Shown: positions 18,441-28,846 of the stretch, one piece after another | Numbering within the stretch: the first letter of the stretch is position 1 | Layout: every line of letters starts with the position of its first letter | DNA from: Shewanella aestuarii | GTDB lineage: Bacteria > Pseudomonadota > Gammaproteobacteria > Enterobacterales > Shewanellaceae | Direction of reading: 5' to 3' | Length of the DNA: 64,000 nt | Assembly: GCF_014647215.1 (NCBI RefSeq) | Contig: NZ_BMOT01000002.1 | Span: forward strand, 186,001 to 250,000 | Translations under genes and position numbers: made by a program | Notes under the pieces: model-generated | Told to the model about the DNA's origin: nothing | The model's input: the letters and a program-made list of their open reading frames with translations, nothing else | Databases searched by the model: none

Positions 18441-20105
18441 TTATTTACTGTAGTCATAACTGATTTCGGCATTAATATTTTTAACCACGCAGGGACCATG
18501 CTCTCGCTGAGTTCTATTTTGCGCATTACCAATATGCACTTCAACGTTTGCAAATATATTTCGGCCAGCTTTGATAAAATATTTATCGTAGTAATCTTCG
18601 ACTTCATTCTTAATTTGTTCGAATTCAATTTCTTCTTTCAAACGTTCAGCCGCAATCTGATTTTTTTGATCCAGCATCATTTTCACTTGCTCAATCATAC
18701 CTGCATCATTTTGCCATTCTGATTTCGGAGGCAGTTTTTTTAACCTAGATTCAATATCAAGTCCTGCGACGACAAGCTGTTTAACGCTTTCATCTAAGGC
18801 TTTTAAATTCTGCTTTAATTCTTGTTGCTGCATGCCACAAAATAATTCAGTTTTTGTGCCAGCCGTTGCGCCAAATGCTACAGCGTGAATGCCTTTTGCT
18901 GCAGTCGCTTTTCCGCCAACTAAGTCACCACGTTTACCTGTGGCATCGCTTACTGTGATGGTAGTGCCTGCTTCAGAGTGACTATGTAATAGCTGTTTGG
19001 TGACGAGAATCTCACCTTTTGCTGTTAGCTCTGAATATTGCACAAACTGAGCGCAAATCTGTCCATGAGCCGTAATTTTGGTACTGAGTTCATGATCTTT
19101 AATTAATCGGCCAATAACGCCTTTACTAACAATAACATCACCTTCGGCCTCAAGGGTGGCTGAATCAACAAAGCCCATGACGGTAATGTCGCCGGTGGAC
19201 TTCACTTCCATGCCTTCGTGGACATCGCCAGTGATTAAGATACTGCCTTTAAAGTCGACATGACCATATTTCACGTCGACATTTTTAATCTGCAGTACAT
19301 CATCAACTTGCATGCCCTTACGATTTTCAACCGGTTGACCGCATACGGTGGCGATCAGTTTATTCGGATCGTTTGGGTGAAGGGCTGTACCGTCTCCGGG
19401 GATCATTAATAAATCCTTACCCGGCATTTGATTTAAGATATCACCATGCACGTTATAACCTGGTACGCCTTCAGTAGCTGGCTTTTTGATCATTAAAACA
19501 TCGTTGGGTTTGACGGTAACCAGTGCACCTAAGTTGCGCATATCAACAGAGCCATCTTCGCGCTCTTGAGGTTGTAGTAATCGTTCACGTGCTAACGGGA
19601 CTTTACGGGTCAGTATGGCATGTTCACCATTTACTGGCGCTTTACCTGTGGCAATTTCACCTTCGCAGCTTTCACCAGGAGGTAGAATATCTAATCTTTG
19701 CATCAGCGCCATAATTTTAGGTTTACTTAAACCCATTTTAATTTTATGGCTTTTAAGGGTATTTAATACATCGGCTAATGCAATATCTTTTCCACCCCAA
19801 GCAGAGGTAATGGTCATTGAAGCATGCATTTTGTCATCGCTGACTTTAATGCTAATGGTGCCATCTTTGCGTTCTGCTATCGTGAAAAAGAGTTCGTGTT
19901 TTCCGGGGTTTTGACCGCAAAGCGAATTAACTTCATTCACGGCTTTGTCAATAGCAGGGGTAATGGGGGATAGCATGGCAAATTCAGGCTGTTTCAGTAG
20001 CTGAATGATATCCTCATTTGAAATCGGCCCGTGCGTGTTCGGGGTGAGTCTTAGCTCCACCTTAGATAGATCGGCACTTAATACGGCACATGTAGGTTCT
20101 AACAT
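18441..20105 (-). CDS. fapA: FapA family protein (DUF342)
   Basis: A 554-residue cytoplasmic protein of the FapA/DUF342 family. The central part shows the repeated glycine-rich beta-helix strands typical of the family (VDFKGSILITGDVHEGMEVKSTGDITVMG and onward). A coiled-coil rich C-terminal region (residues about 440-520) follows. In Vibrio vulnificus, FapA links flagellar assembly at the pole to the sugar phosphotransferase system; the role here is unproven. The ATG at 20105 has an AAAGGA site 4-5 bases upstream, better than the TTG of the longer frame. No flagellar genes are nearby. Confidence 0.83.
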   Translation of the reverse strand: MLEPTCAVLSADLSKVELRLTPNTHGPISNEDIIQLLKQPEFAMLSPITPAIDKAVNEVNSLCGQNPGKHELFFTIAERKDGTISIKVSDDKMHASMTITSAWGGKDIALADVLNTLKSHKIKMGLSKPKIMALMQRLDILPPGESCEGEIATGKAPVNGEHAILTRKVPLARERLLQPQEREDGSVDMRNLGALVTVKPNDVLMIKKPATEGVPGYNVHGDILNQMPGKDLLMIPGDGTALHPNDPNKLIATVCGQPVENRKGMQVDDVLQIKNVDVKYGHVDFKGSILITGDVHEGMEVKSTGDITVMGFVDSATLEAEGDVIVSKGVIGRLIKDHELSTKITAHGQICAQFVQYSELTAKGEILVTKQLLHSHSEAGTTITVSDATGKRGDLVGGKATAAKGIHAVAFGATAGTKTELFCGMQQQELKQNLKALDESVKQLVVAGLDIESRLKKLPPKSEWQNDAGMIEQVKMMLDQKNQIAAERLKEEIEFEQIKNEVEDYYDKYFIKAGRNIFANVEVHIGNAQNRTQREHGPCVVKNINAEISYDYSK

Positions 20106-20263
20106 AACATCCTTTTCTTTATTTTTTTTATTTGAGATATTAGGTTTGATAAATATCAACGTAGCCTAAATCTAGCTGAATTTAGCTTGATAATCCAGCA
20201 TCAAAGCCTTTAGCTATGCGTAAAGTGGCATTAATTTGTAAGTTATGTTTGATGTTTGGTTTA

Positions 20264-21298
20264 CTAAACTTTCTGTAAGTACAATTTGTACTTGTTGTTT
20301 TCGGCTGGCACATTGACTGAGCCAAAAGCATTGGCAATGTTATCGGCATAGGGTAAGTGCCTGTTTGCCACAATTTGCCACACTCCTTTCGGATTTAAAC
20401 GCGCGGCGCTTTGGCTAACAAATGCATTGGCAATAGCAAAGGTGCTGTCTAATCCATCGTGAAAAGGTGGATTAGAAATAATACCGTCAAATTTATCGTT
20501 AATTTGGTTAAACCCGTCAGATGGGTACACTTTAGCCTGCATTTTGTTGGCTTTTAAGGTTAACTGACATGACGCAAGTGCCATGGCATTAATGTCGATA
20601 CATTCAATATTGAGGCTCGGGTACTGTTTTAGTAATGCCACGGTAATCACGCCGGCACCGCAGCCAAAATCTAATACCCGGCCGTTTAATTGAGGTAAAT
20701 GAGATAGCAGCAGTTCAGTACCTAGGTCGAGTTTTTTCTCGCTAAATACTCCAACAAAGTTACAAATGGTGATTTCACCTTGCGGAGTGGCCAAGGTGTA
20801 TTCGCTGACCCAATCTTGCATGATTAATGCAGGTGCTGGGCGGGTTAGAAAGGCACGGTAAAGTAAACTATGGCGCGCATTATCAAGCTTGATTGCGGGG
20901 GTAAAAAAATCGGGCAATAATTTGCCTACAGATTTAATCCCACCTTTGTTTTCACCGACAATAAGTAATAAACCGTCGTCATTAAGATGGTTGGCCGCTA
21001 AGGTAAATAAATACTCAGCTAAGGGCTTGGCTTTAGGGAAATACACTATGACAGCATCAAACTTTTCACTATTAAGCGTGTCGGGTAATTTGTGGCCAAA
21101 GTAACAACTTAGGTTGTCATTTGCTAAAGGGGCTAACGTTAAATGGTGATGGTAGTCTAAGGCTAAAGCGGTAACCTGTTTGGCGCTTTCTAGGCATTGC
21201 TGGGCTAACGTATCAGACTCATAATTAATGATAAGCAGGTTAAGGCCGGCAAATTCGTCGCTGTTTCTTAATATTAATTGAGATGGATTTGTTAACAC
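20264..21298 (-). CDS. rsmC: 16S rRNA (guanine-1207-N2)-methyltransferase
   Basis: Methylates G1207 of 16S rRNA in the small subunit using S-adenosylmethionine. The 344 residues contain two related domains. The C-terminal catalytic one has [16 protein letters not shown] as the cofactor loop and the N6/N2-amino-methyltransferase motif NPPFHDG. The N-terminal domain is a degenerate copy, as usual for RsmC. The start is a GTG at 21298 with AGG 5 bases upstream. It stands alone between fapA and the alkaline phosphatase gene. Confidence 0.93.
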   Translation of the reverse strand: MLTNPSQLILRNSDEFAGLNLLIINYESDTLAQQCLESAKQVTALALDYHHHLTLAPLANDNLSCYFGHKLPDTLNSEKFDAVIVYFPKAKPLAEYLFTLAANHLNDDGLLLIVGENKGGIKSVGKLLPDFFTPAIKLDNARHSLLYRAFLTRPAPALIMQDWVSEYTLATPQGEITICNFVGVFSEKKLDLGTELLLSHLPQLNGRVLDFGCGAGVITVALLKQYPSLNIECIDINAMALASCQLTLKANKMQAKVYPSDGFNQINDKFDGIISNPPFHDGLDSTFAIANAFVSQSAARLNPKGVWQIVANRHLPYADNIANAFGSVNVPAENNKYKLYLQKV

Positions 21299-21336
21299 CT
21301 TGACCTACTTCATTTTTCATTGAAACATTTAAAAGA

Positions 21337-21360
21337 TTGAAGCGACGGACGTCGCTTCAA
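21337..21360 (-). terminator. Terminator after the alkaline phosphatase gene
   Basis: TTGAAGCGAC / GTCGCTTCAA, a perfect 10-bp stem with a 4-base loop. On the minus strand it is followed by TCTTTT. It separates the alkaline phosphatase gene from rsmC. Confidence 0.8.
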
Positions 21361-21429
21361 AGTTACTTTTACTGGCTAAATACCTGCCCACATTTTCAAG
21401 CATAATGCTTTATAGGCAATTATCGCTTG

Positions 21430-22818
21430 TTATTGCACTGATGTGGGCAATAGGCTGAAAATCTTATTAGCGATGTCGATATTATCCTGATGGCCTGAAA
21501 ACAGTTTAGCCCCTGGGCCTGAAGCAAACACTTGCACATCACCACCCGTGTGACCTTCTGTTGTCCAGCCAGTATTTGAATAAATATCGATAAGCTTACG
21601 TAATGCAATTGCCATCGCTTCGTTTCCCTGCATACGAGCATTGGTTAGCGTAGCGAACTCTTGTATTTTTGGTTCAAAACCTAATAAGTCAGTGACGATT
21701 GGTTGCCATTCTTGTGCGGCGATCGCTTTGGCAGCAATCATATCTGGACTGGATTTTACCCGCTGTAGTACTTCTGGTTTCCAGGCATATTCACCGTTAG
21801 CACCAACAGATAAGCCACCTGTGTTATGGTCAGCGGTGACTATCATTAGGGTGTCTTTTTGTTGGCGAACAAATTGTTCTACCACCTCTATACTGTGGGC
21901 AAAACCGTCCATTTCAGCCATGGCAGTAGCGATATCATTACTGTGCCCCGCCCAATCTATTAAGCTGCCCTCTACAAGTAGTACAAAACCATTTGGGTTT
22001 TGAGATAACAACTCGAGTGATTTTTGTGTCAGCAAGCTGAGCTGATTGGCTGGTTTGTTATTGATCACCCAAGGTAATTGTACGTCTGCCAATAACCCCA
22101 ACACTTTAGGTGTGGTGACAGAGTCAAGTTGGCTCATTTCTGTGATGTGCTGGTAACCTTTCGCGGTGAATTTGTTAATTAGCTCTTCTGAAAAGTAGCG
22201 CTGTCCGCCACCTAAAATAACATCTGCATCGGTATCAAGATAGCGCTCGGCAATTTCAGTATAGTTTTTACGGCTTTCACTGTGGGTTAAAAAGGCAGCT
22301 GGTGTGGCATGGTTTACCTGTGAGCTTACCGCAACCCCTGTTGATAAACCTAATGCTTTGGCTTTTTCAAGCAAGGTGGCAAGCTCACGTTTTTCAACAT
22401 CAACACTGATCGCCCCGTTATAACTTTTAAAGCCAGTCGATAAAGCGGTTGCCGCCGCTGCTGAGTCGGTTACATAACCGCTGACTCTGGCAGGATAGGT
22501 GCTGGCCATACCAACAAGAAGACGGTCAAATACTGTCTGCTCAACTTCTTCGGTTTCAGGGTTGTCCTTATAGTAACGGTATCCCGAGGTGTAAGCGGGC
22601 CCCATTCCATCCCCTATCATGATAATGATATTTTTCGGACGAGATTGAGAGATGTTTTGGGCATTATTTGCCATAGCAATCGCCGCTGGCGTACTTGCTT
22701 GGGCTTGCTTGTCTGTTGCTAAGTTATCGTCATTAGCCACTGCATTAACGGCAAATAGTTGGCTAGATGCCAAAATGAATGCAGCAATAAAACCACGGTA
22801 TGTGTTTAAAAACAGCAT
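21430..22818 (-). CDS. phoA: Periplasmic alkaline phosphatase
   Basis: A 462-residue secreted phosphomonoesterase. The signal peptide is MLFLNTYRGFIAAFILASSQ plus a short stretch ending in VNAVA. Metal and catalytic motifs are IIMIGDGMGPAY (Asp), VTDSAAAATALSTG (nucleophile Ser), HATPAAFLTH, DWAGHSND (Asp/His), VTADHNTGG and TTEGHTGGDV (His). The length and motif order match PhoA. No Pho-box was identified upstream. It starts 15 bases after the gshB stop, so it may be read from the gshB transcript as well. Confidence 0.92.
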   Translation of the reverse strand: MLFLNTYRGFIAAFILASSQLFAVNAVANDDNLATDKQAQASTPAAIAMANNAQNISQSRPKNIIIMIGDGMGPAYTSGYRYYKDNPETEEVEQTVFDRLLVGMASTYPARVSGYVTDSAAAATALSTGFKSYNGAISVDVEKRELATLLEKAKALGLSTGVAVSSQVNHATPAAFLTHSESRKNYTEIAERYLDTDADVILGGGQRYFSEELINKFTAKGYQHITEMSQLDSVTTPKVLGLLADVQLPWVINNKPANQLSLLTQKSLELLSQNPNGFVLLVEGSLIDWAGHSNDIATAMAEMDGFAHSIEVVEQFVRQQKDTLMIVTADHNTGGLSVGANGEYAWKPEVLQRVKSSPDMIAAKAIAAQEWQPIVTDLLGFEPKIQEFATLTNARMQGNEAMAIALRKLIDIYSNTGWTTEGHTGGDVQVFASGPGAKLFSGHQDNIDIANKIFSLLPTSVQ

Positions 22819-22833
22819 GAAAGTTCCTGATTA

Positions 22834-23784
22834 TTAAGCGTTGTTTACACGAGCCTCGATAGCATCCATTAGCATTCCGGTAATATCTACGTCGAATGCG
22901 GCTTCGATTTCACGAATGCACGTTGGGCTGGTGACGTTTATTTCGGTGAGTTTATCACCAATCACATCTAAACCGACAAAAATTAAGCCGCGTTTTTTCA
23001 ATTCGGGACCTAGGGCTCGGGCTATTTTCCAATCACTTTCTGATAAAGGTTGTGCAACGCCACTGCCACCTGCAGCTAAATTACCGCGGGTTTCACCTTT
23101 CATCGGAATACGGGCTAATGAATAAGGAACCGGTTCACCATCAACCACTAAAATGCGTTTGTCGCCTAAGGTAATTTCAGGAATAAATGCCTGAGCCATA
23201 GCATATTGTTGGCCGTGGTTGGTTAAGGTTTCAATGATCACGCCGACGTTCGGGTCATCTTGCTTAATTCTGAAAATAGAACTGCCGCCCATGCCGTCTA
23301 ACGGCTTGATGATAATGTCAGATTTTTGCTGGTGAAACGCACGAATACGTTTGGCATCGCGAGTTACTATTGTTTCAGGGGTGAATTCTGAAAACCAAGC
23401 TGTGAAGAGTTTTTCATTAGCATCGCGTAAGCTTTGCGGCTTGTTGACGATAAGTGTGCCTTGTTCTTCGGCACGCTCAAGCATATAGGTTGCATAGATA
23501 AATTCAGTATCAAACGGCGGATCTTTTCGCATCAATACCACATCTAAGTCTGATAAAGGGCTATCGGTTGCTTCGCCTAGTTCAAACCATTTAGCCGCAT
23601 CATTGTAAACGGTTAACGGGCGCATGTTGCCCATTGCTTTACCGTTAACCATAGCTAAATCATGCATTTCCATATAGAACAATTGATAACCGCGAGACTG
23701 CGCGGCAAGTAACATGGCAAAGCTTGAGTCTTTTTTGATATTGATGTCGCTAATTGGGTCCATCACTATGCCGAGCTTGATCAT
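22834..23784 (-). CDS. gshB: Glutathione synthetase
   Basis: ATP-grasp ligase joining gamma-glutamylcysteine and glycine to form glutathione. The 316 residues match E. coli GshB. Visible features are LGIVMDPI at the N-terminus, LMRKDPPFDTEFIYATY, the ATP-binding PLDGMGGSSIFRI, and the C-terminal LTEINVTSPTCIREIE with metal ligands. It follows rsmE by 49 bases, in the common order endA-rsmE-gshB. Confidence 0.96.
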   Translation of the reverse strand: MIKLGIVMDPISDINIKKDSSFAMLLAAQSRGYQLFYMEMHDLAMVNGKAMGNMRPLTVYNDAAKWFELGEATDSPLSDLDVVLMRKDPPFDTEFIYATYMLERAEEQGTLIVNKPQSLRDANEKLFTAWFSEFTPETIVTRDAKRIRAFHQQKSDIIIKPLDGMGGSSIFRIKQDDPNVGVIIETLTNHGQQYAMAQAFIPEITLGDKRILVVDGEPVPYSLARIPMKGETRGNLAAGGSGVAQPLSESDWKIARALGPELKKRGLIFVGLDVIGDKLTEINVTSPTCIREIEAAFDVDITGMLMDAIEARVNNA

Positions 23785-23833
23785 CTAGATATCCTTAAAA
23801 TGTGATTATGTTATTGGGTGTGAGCAAGGCTCA

Positions 23834-24574
23834 TTAACCGATATCACCAAATTTCAGTTGTAATGCCGTGATTGCAGTAAGTGCCGCAGTTTCGGTGCGC
23901 AGCACTCTTGGGCCTAATAATACGTCGGTAAAACTAAATTGTTCAGTCATGCTAATTTCTTGATCCGATAAGCCGCCTTCTGGGCCTATTAATAAGCGTA
24001 CTTTATTGTGTTGGCCTAATTGGGTTAAGCCATTAATGCCGTGAGCCGCTCGCGGATGTAAATTCAGTTTCAATGCCTGGGTTTGTTCTTGGCACCAATC
24101 TAATAAATCCATAGCTGGGCGCACTTGAGGCACAACACTGCGACCGGATTGTTCGCATGCACTGATGACAATTTTTTGCCATTGTTGGATCTTTTTCTCT
24201 AACCGTTCGCCATTCAGCTTAACACCACAGCGTTCAGAAAATAACGGTGTAATAGTGGTTACGCCTAACTCGACCGATTTTTGAATGGTAAAGTCCATTC
24301 GATCACCGCGAGAGATGACTTGTCCTAGGTGCAAATCGAGTGGTGATTCGGTTAGATTCGCCGTGGCAGATAAGACCTTTACCGAGACATTTTTCTTACT
24401 GGATTGCGTTATTTCAGCTAAATAATCATTACCATCACCACAAAAAAGGCTGATTTGATCACCTTCATTCATACGTAACACTCTGCCAATATGTGCAGCG
24501 CCATCTTCATCTAAAGCAACAATTTGACCTATATGTAAAGTGTCAATCGCTTGGTAAATCTTCGGGATTCTCAT
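23834..24574 (-). CDS. rsmE: 16S rRNA (uracil-1498-N3)-methyltransferase
   Basis: SPOUT-fold enzyme that methylates U1498 in 16S rRNA. The N-terminal PUA-like domain covers residues 1-70. The trefoil-knot domain contains [14 protein letters not shown] and the C-terminal [15 protein letters not shown], both diagnostic of RsmE. Length is 246 residues. It is 24 bases after endA and 49 before gshB on the minus strand, likely one operon. Confidence 0.95.
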   Translation of the reverse strand: MRIPKIYQAIDTLHIGQIVALDEDGAAHIGRVLRMNEGDQISLFCGDGNDYLAEITQSSKKNVSVKVLSATANLTESPLDLHLGQVISRGDRMDFTIQKSVELGVTTITPLFSERCGVKLNGERLEKKIQQWQKIVISACEQSGRSVVPQVRPAMDLLDWCQEQTQALKLNLHPRAAHGINGLTQLGQHNKVRLLIGPEGGLSDQEISMTEQFSFTDVLLGPRVLRTETAALTAITALQLKFGDIG

Positions 24575-24598
24575 AGGTTGCGTTATCCGAGCTGAGTG

Positions 24599-25342
24599 TT
24601 ATTGACTTAAACCTAGATTCTGACATTGTTTGTAGACAAAATCATTATGATTGCCTTGTGCAGTAGCAATTAACTTATCACGTTTACATTCATTTTTATC
24701 CACTGGGTACATTTTATCCCATGCCTGAAAAAGTTGGCGTTGGCTGGATGAAATTTGCAACTTGTATGATTGCTGCATATAGAAGTAAGTTCTGGCAATC
24801 GCACCACGACTTTGTGCTGGTGGCTGCACTTTTCGGCCTTTAAAGTCGACTATCATCTCGCATTGACCGTATTGGTCGGCTTTACCATTCCACTGACTAA
24901 AACGAAAATTACTGCGATCGCCGTTCACCTCACCAATAGCGGGAGTGAGGTTATGTAAATCTGATTCCATTTTGTTAAATTCTGGGCTGGTTTTACCACA
25001 GTTTTTACGTCCACCTTGCTGCCAGCATTGCAGCTGATGACCAAATTCCCACGCAGGAACTACATGTTCCCATTCTATTCGGTTGGCGCGAACTTGCTGC
25101 TTACGCACTTGATAGCCGCAAGTGTGATGTTCTGGTTGCCACACTTTACCGGCAATAGTGATATCGCAACCACAGTAAAAGCTTTTTAGCGGCAAGTTAT
25201 GTTGATAGATCTTGCGGATCATTTTTTTAGCCTGATTAAAACTCGTTGGGTGTGCAGCAGAGTGAGTGGTAATCGGAGCAATCAAAACGCATAGCAAGCT
25301 GCAAAATACGATTGAACGCATTTTGATAGATGGAAAAAGCAT
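24599..25342 (-). CDS. endA: Endonuclease I (secreted DNase)
   Basis: A 247-residue periplasmic or extracellular nuclease of the EndA/NucM family. The signal peptide follows Met8 ([20 protein letters not shown]). The active site is [14 protein letters not shown], with [21 protein letters not shown] holding metal-binding Asn/Glu. Several cysteine residues (CGCD, CGYQ, NCGK, QCEMI) are likely in disulphides. Two ATGs, at 25342 and 25321, are possible and neither has a clear ribosome binding site. In Shewanella, extracellular nucleases let cells use DNA as a phosphorus source, which fits with the nearby phosphatase. Confidence 0.93.
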   Translation of the reverse strand: MLFPSIKMRSIVFCSLLCVLIAPITTHSAAHPTSFNQAKKMIRKIYQHNLPLKSFYCGCDITIAGKVWQPEHHTCGYQVRKQQVRANRIEWEHVVPAWEFGHQLQCWQQGGRKNCGKTSPEFNKMESDLHNLTPAIGEVNGDRSNFRFSQWNGKADQYGQCEMIVDFKGRKVQPPAQSRGAIARTYFYMQQSYKLQISSSQRQLFQAWDKMYPVDKNECKRDKLIATAQGNHNDFVYKQCQNLGLSQ

Positions 25343-25502
25343 AATAGCGCGAACCTTAATATGATGAACTGTGCAGACTCAAACGGCTAAATAACCCACC
25401 TTGTCTGTCATTTTTGCGTGATGGTAAGGGATACTTTCGACTGATGCAATGCTGGGGGATGAAATCTGCTCAATATTGATTTTAACGCTGTTTATTGCCT
25501 AG

Positions 25503-25853
25503 TTAGTGTGACGTGATAGCAACAAATAATGGCTTACTGGAAATGATTAATATCAGCAGTATAAAAAGCGCCATGCTGATATTGGGAAGTAAACTGTACT
25601 TGAATGCTGCTTTAGGATGGTTAAATTCAAACGATTGATATTTGGAAATAAAAATAACCGAACTGATAAAAGAAGTACTTATATAAGCAAACAGCCCCCA
25701 ATTCTCCAACATAAATTCATATGGGAACCCATAGTTTGAAAAGGTGAATGCGATTAAGCAAGCTGCTGTTGGGATAGCAAAAACAATATTGAATATGGCA
25801 ACTGTCCAAGTTATCCCGAGGTAGCTAGGTAGATTTTTGATGTTATTAATCAC
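25503..25853 (-). CDS. Small integral membrane protein of unknown function
   Basis: About 116 residues with four likely membrane segments, around residues 12-32, 43-62, 70-82 and 93-113. I do not recognise the family. I prefer a GTG start at 25853 because AGGA lies 5 bases upstream; the longer frame begins with a TTG at 25892. It stands alone between endA and sprT. It could be lineage-specific. Confidence 0.6.
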   Translation of the reverse strand: MINNIKNLPSYLGITWTVAIFNIVFAIPTAACLIAFTFSNYGFPYEFMLENWGLFAYISTSFISSVIFISKYQSFEFNHPKAAFKYSLLPNISMALFILLILIISSKPLFVAITSH

Positions 25854-26038
25854 ACGAGTCCTTTGTATGACGTTAGCTTTTAGGCGATGCAATCAACTTT
25901 GTCATTAAGCTGAAAAGTAATCAACTTTTCATCATTGGGAGTAGTTTGACCTGCTAGGCGAATAATAAAGTCAGCCACATTTTTATTATATCGATAAGTT
26001 AAAGCTATTTGCTTAACCAAGGGTATTTCGATTATGTG

Positions 26039-26629
26039 TTAGACAGGATTGCTTTGTAGCATGTGCTGGCAGGTTTTACAGCGATATTGGCTTTTACCAC
26101 GCACCACATTGTTATGGCGTCTGATGCTAAGTTGAACACTACCGCAACCACAAAAATATTCAAATTGTTTACCGCGAACCGATAGTGTGTCTAATTTATG
26201 GGTAGTTTTAGGGGCGCGATGATAAACCCTACGCATAATGCTTTGCCATTCAACACCATGGGGTTTTACGCGTCCAAATACTTGAAAGCAAATTAGGTGG
26301 CTGATTTCGTGGGGGACAACATCATCGATAAAGGCACTGATATTTTCCTCTAACAGCACTGGATTGAAGCGCAATTTGTTTAGCTGTAAATGCGCGGTGC
26401 CGGCACTTTTCCCCCTAAGAGTAAATTGTACGACTGGGCGAGGAAATGACGTTTTAAAGTATTGCTCAGCAAGTTGGTAATCGACTTCTAGTTTATCCAA
26501 AATGGTTTGTTGCAGTGGCGTGACAATTTGAGCTTTGGACACACGTGCTTTAGATATGCTGGGTTTGGCGTTGACCAATCCCAGCGCATGACTTAGATGA
26601 CGTAAATGCTTATTGAAATACTGCTGCAT
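26039..26629 (-). CDS. sprT: SprT family zinc metalloprotease-like protein
   Basis: A 196-residue protein with the zinc motif VPHEISHLICFQ (HExxH) near residue 110 and a C-terminal zinc ribbon, CGC then CKTC. This is the bacterial SprT layout. The role in bacteria is poorly defined; eukaryotic SPRTN relatives cleave DNA-protein crosslinks. The N-terminus is about 30 residues longer than E. coli SprT. It lies between the small membrane protein and the 26681 gene on the same strand. Confidence 0.88.
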   Translation of the reverse strand: MQQYFNKHLRHLSHALGLVNAKPSISKARVSKAQIVTPLQQTILDKLEVDYQLAEQYFKTSFPRPVVQFTLRGKSAGTAHLQLNKLRFNPVLLEENISAFIDDVVPHEISHLICFQVFGRVKPHGVEWQSIMRRVYHRAPKTTHKLDTLSVRGKQFEYFCGCGSVQLSIRRHNNVVRGKSQYRCKTCQHMLQSNPV

Positions 26630-26680
26630 TTGAATCTACAACCTATTTAGAAAACCAATATATTAACGACTTGCTGGATA

Positions 26681-27847
26681 CTACAAAGTTGCCGCAGCGG
26701 CAGCCACCATAGCCTTAATTTGTTCAACAATTGCGTATTCCACCTCAGCGTCATGTCCCTTTACTTTGGGCGTGTGTATGTGCCCAACGGGTAGGTTTCG
26801 ATTAAACTGTTGCATTAATAAGATGCTGCGGTAAGAAATCTCATTTGAAAGATAACCACCACCTGAGCCCTCTACTGAGGTGACATTTTGTAATTCGTTA
26901 ATGGATTTAGCATTAAATTGACCGCCAGCCACAGTGCTGACCAGATGGTTATCATTCACTTGCCACTTGCCTTTGACCTGTTGCATAGCGGCAACAGGGA
27001 GCGAAAATTCTACAAATTCAGGACCATTTAGGGCTTTGTTATTCAAGAATGGCGCAATAGGGTTAGTTTTTGACGCACCCGTTAACACATTCAAATTATC
27101 TGGTGCTGCGGCAGTGCGATTGCGAGAGGGAAAACGTTCAATGTCAAACTGTTCACGTCCCATACTGACGGTGAAAATCATATCTACATTGTTATCTCGA
27201 TAAATTGGGGTTAATAACGATTCAATTATGCCATTATCAAAATCAGCAAAGCGCACAGGGATCATTACGGTTTCAATTTGGGCTTTTTTACCATTCACGT
27301 TAAATGTGTAGCCATCCAAGGCTAAAGCCGTCACCCCAGAAGGGTTGCTTTGGCCAATGTCGTTGTCTAAAAAGAAGGGATCAAATCCGGTTAGCAGAAT
27401 TTTGATACGGCTGTCGGCTTTGAAATCGATATCGCTAAAACCGCGTGAAGACTTCTCTATTGCACTGACCAGTATTTCACGCTGCCAACTTGCAATGTTA
27501 AAGCCCGCAGCTTGTGTTTTTAAGCTGGAGCGCATTATAAGGCGGCTCCAGTATAAAGTGCGATCATCGGTATTGCCCGATTGCACATCTCTAACCGCTT
27601 GTTGCCATAAGCGCTGGCCTTCGTTTGCAACCATTTGGGTAATAGTTAACTCGTTAGATTCGCTGAGTAACTTATTGCTAAGTCCTTGTGAAATACCCTG
27701 ATATCGTTCCACTACTTGCGGCATGGTTTTGCTGGCGAGAGGCAGACGTAACTCTTCAACATCTTTTGATAGGGTGTTGGCCTGAGTGATCATGCTAGCA
27801 CTCATAAGGAATAGGCATGATAAGGTCAGTAAGTGCTTAGTTGTCAT
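26681..27847 (-). CDS. Secreted pyroglutamyl-peptidase I-like protein with Cys-to-Ser at the active site
   Basis: A 388-residue protein with a signal peptide (MTTKHLLTLSCLFLMSASMI, then TQA). An N-terminal domain of about 130 residues precedes a C15-family domain: ILLTGFDPFF, QSNPSG, and FDIERFPSRNR carrying the catalytic Glu. The usual YxCN segment reads GGGYLSNEISYR, so the nucleophile Cys is Ser. The catalytic His is present in GHIHTPKV. Known C15 enzymes are cytoplasmic and about 210 residues long, so this is a secreted, enlarged, altered relative. The ATG at 27847 has AAGGA 8 bases upstream and is preferred over 27880. Confidence 0.8.
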   Translation of the reverse strand: MTTKHLLTLSCLFLMSASMITQANTLSKDVEELRLPLASKTMPQVVERYQGISQGLSNKLLSESNELTITQMVANEGQRLWQQAVRDVQSGNTDDRTLYWSRLIMRSSLKTQAAGFNIASWQREILVSAIEKSSRGFSDIDFKADSRIKILLTGFDPFFLDNDIGQSNPSGVTALALDGYTFNVNGKKAQIETVMIPVRFADFDNGIIESLLTPIYRDNNVDMIFTVSMGREQFDIERFPSRNRTAAAPDNLNVLTGASKTNPIAPFLNNKALNGPEFVEFSLPVAAMQQVKGKWQVNDNHLVSTVAGGQFNAKSINELQNVTSVEGSGGGYLSNEISYRSILLMQQFNRNLPVGHIHTPKVKGHDAEVEYAIVEQIKAMVAAAAATL

Positions 27848-27934
27848 CTTGTTGGTCCTTGTCTGTGTCAGGCGAAACATATTGAGCCATGGTTATTCGG
27901 TTATAGCATAAAAAGGTCTATGAATGGCAATGGC

Positions 27935-28846
27935 TTACTTTACGATTGAGGTTAGTGATTCTTGGTTGCTGTATCTTTTAGAAATAAAGTCTAAGAAAGC
28001 ACTGATATTTGATGCTAATTGCCTGCGGCTAGAATACACCCCATATACTTTAATCGGATCCATTGGCCATTCTTGTAATATAGGCACTAAACTGCCGGAT
28101 GCAATTTCTTGCTTGCAACTGGTGTTGGATAGCAGGGCGATCCCAAAATCATCCAGTGCGAATCGTTTTACCATTTTAGCGCTATTGACCCTCACTTTAC
28201 GCTGAAAAGTCGCCATTATTTTACGATTTCCTTTACCAATGGACCAAATTGGCGCCGATAAACTGGTGCCTAATAAAATACCTTGGTGTTTAGCCAGTTC
28301 TTGTGGGGTAGCGGGGGCACCGTATTTTTTAATGTAATTGGGACTGGCAACTAAAATAGGTTGACGTTCAAACAGTAATCTTGCCACTAAGTCAGACGAT
28401 TGTAATGGGCCATACTTTATTGCGATATCGTAACCTTCACCAACTAAACCTATGTCGTTATCGGTAAACTGGATATCTAGTTCAATGTTTGGGTATAAGC
28501 GCATAAAGCTAGAACATAAATGGCCAATGACTTCTTGAGAAAAAGACACCGGAATGGCAATTCTAAGCGAGCCCGAAATATCGCTATGGGTGTTTTCAAT
28601 AATTGCTTTTGCAGCTTCAATTTCTTGACTTATGGTTTCACAGTGCTGAAAAAACAGCGCACCAATTTGCGTGAGACTAATATTTCGTGAATCTCGTTGC
28701 AGTAAACGTACTCCTAATTCTTCCTCAAGTTGTGCAACTTTTCGGCTAATTGTTGATTTAGGTTGTCCGATGTCTCGTGCAGCTTGAGAGAATCCGTTAG
28801 CCCTTACTACCGCTGTAAACAGCATCATACCGTTCAAATCCGGCAT
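27935..28846 (-). CDS. LysR family transcriptional regulator
   Basis: A 303-residue regulator. The N-terminal winged helix-turn-helix (residues 1-65) reads GFSQAARDIGQPKSTISRKVAQLEEELGVRLLQR, a classic LysR reading head. The rest is a periplasmic-binding-like effector domain. It is divergent from the giant carboxylase gene, 125 bases apart, the arrangement in which LysR proteins usually regulate the neighbour. Its own effector is unknown. Confidence 0.9.
   Translation of the reverse strand: MPDLNGMMLFTAVVRANGFSQAARDIGQPKSTISRKVAQLEEELGVRLLQRDSRNISLTQIGALFFQHCETISQEIEAAKAIIENTHSDISGSLRIAIPVSFSQEVIGHLCSSFMRLYPNIELDIQFTDNDIGLVGEGYDIAIKYGPLQSSDLVARLLFERQPILVASPNYIKKYGAPATPQELAKHQGILLGTSLSAPIWSIGKGNRKIMATFQRKVRVNSAKMVKRFALDDFGIALLSNTSCKQEIASGSLVPILQEWPMDPIKVYGVYSSRRQLASNISAFLDFISKRYSNQESLTSIVK

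Noticed and set aside
18414..18722. 102-codon frame antisense to the 3' end of fapA
   Set aside because: It lies almost wholly opposite a well-supported gene and has a composition typical of an antisense shadow.
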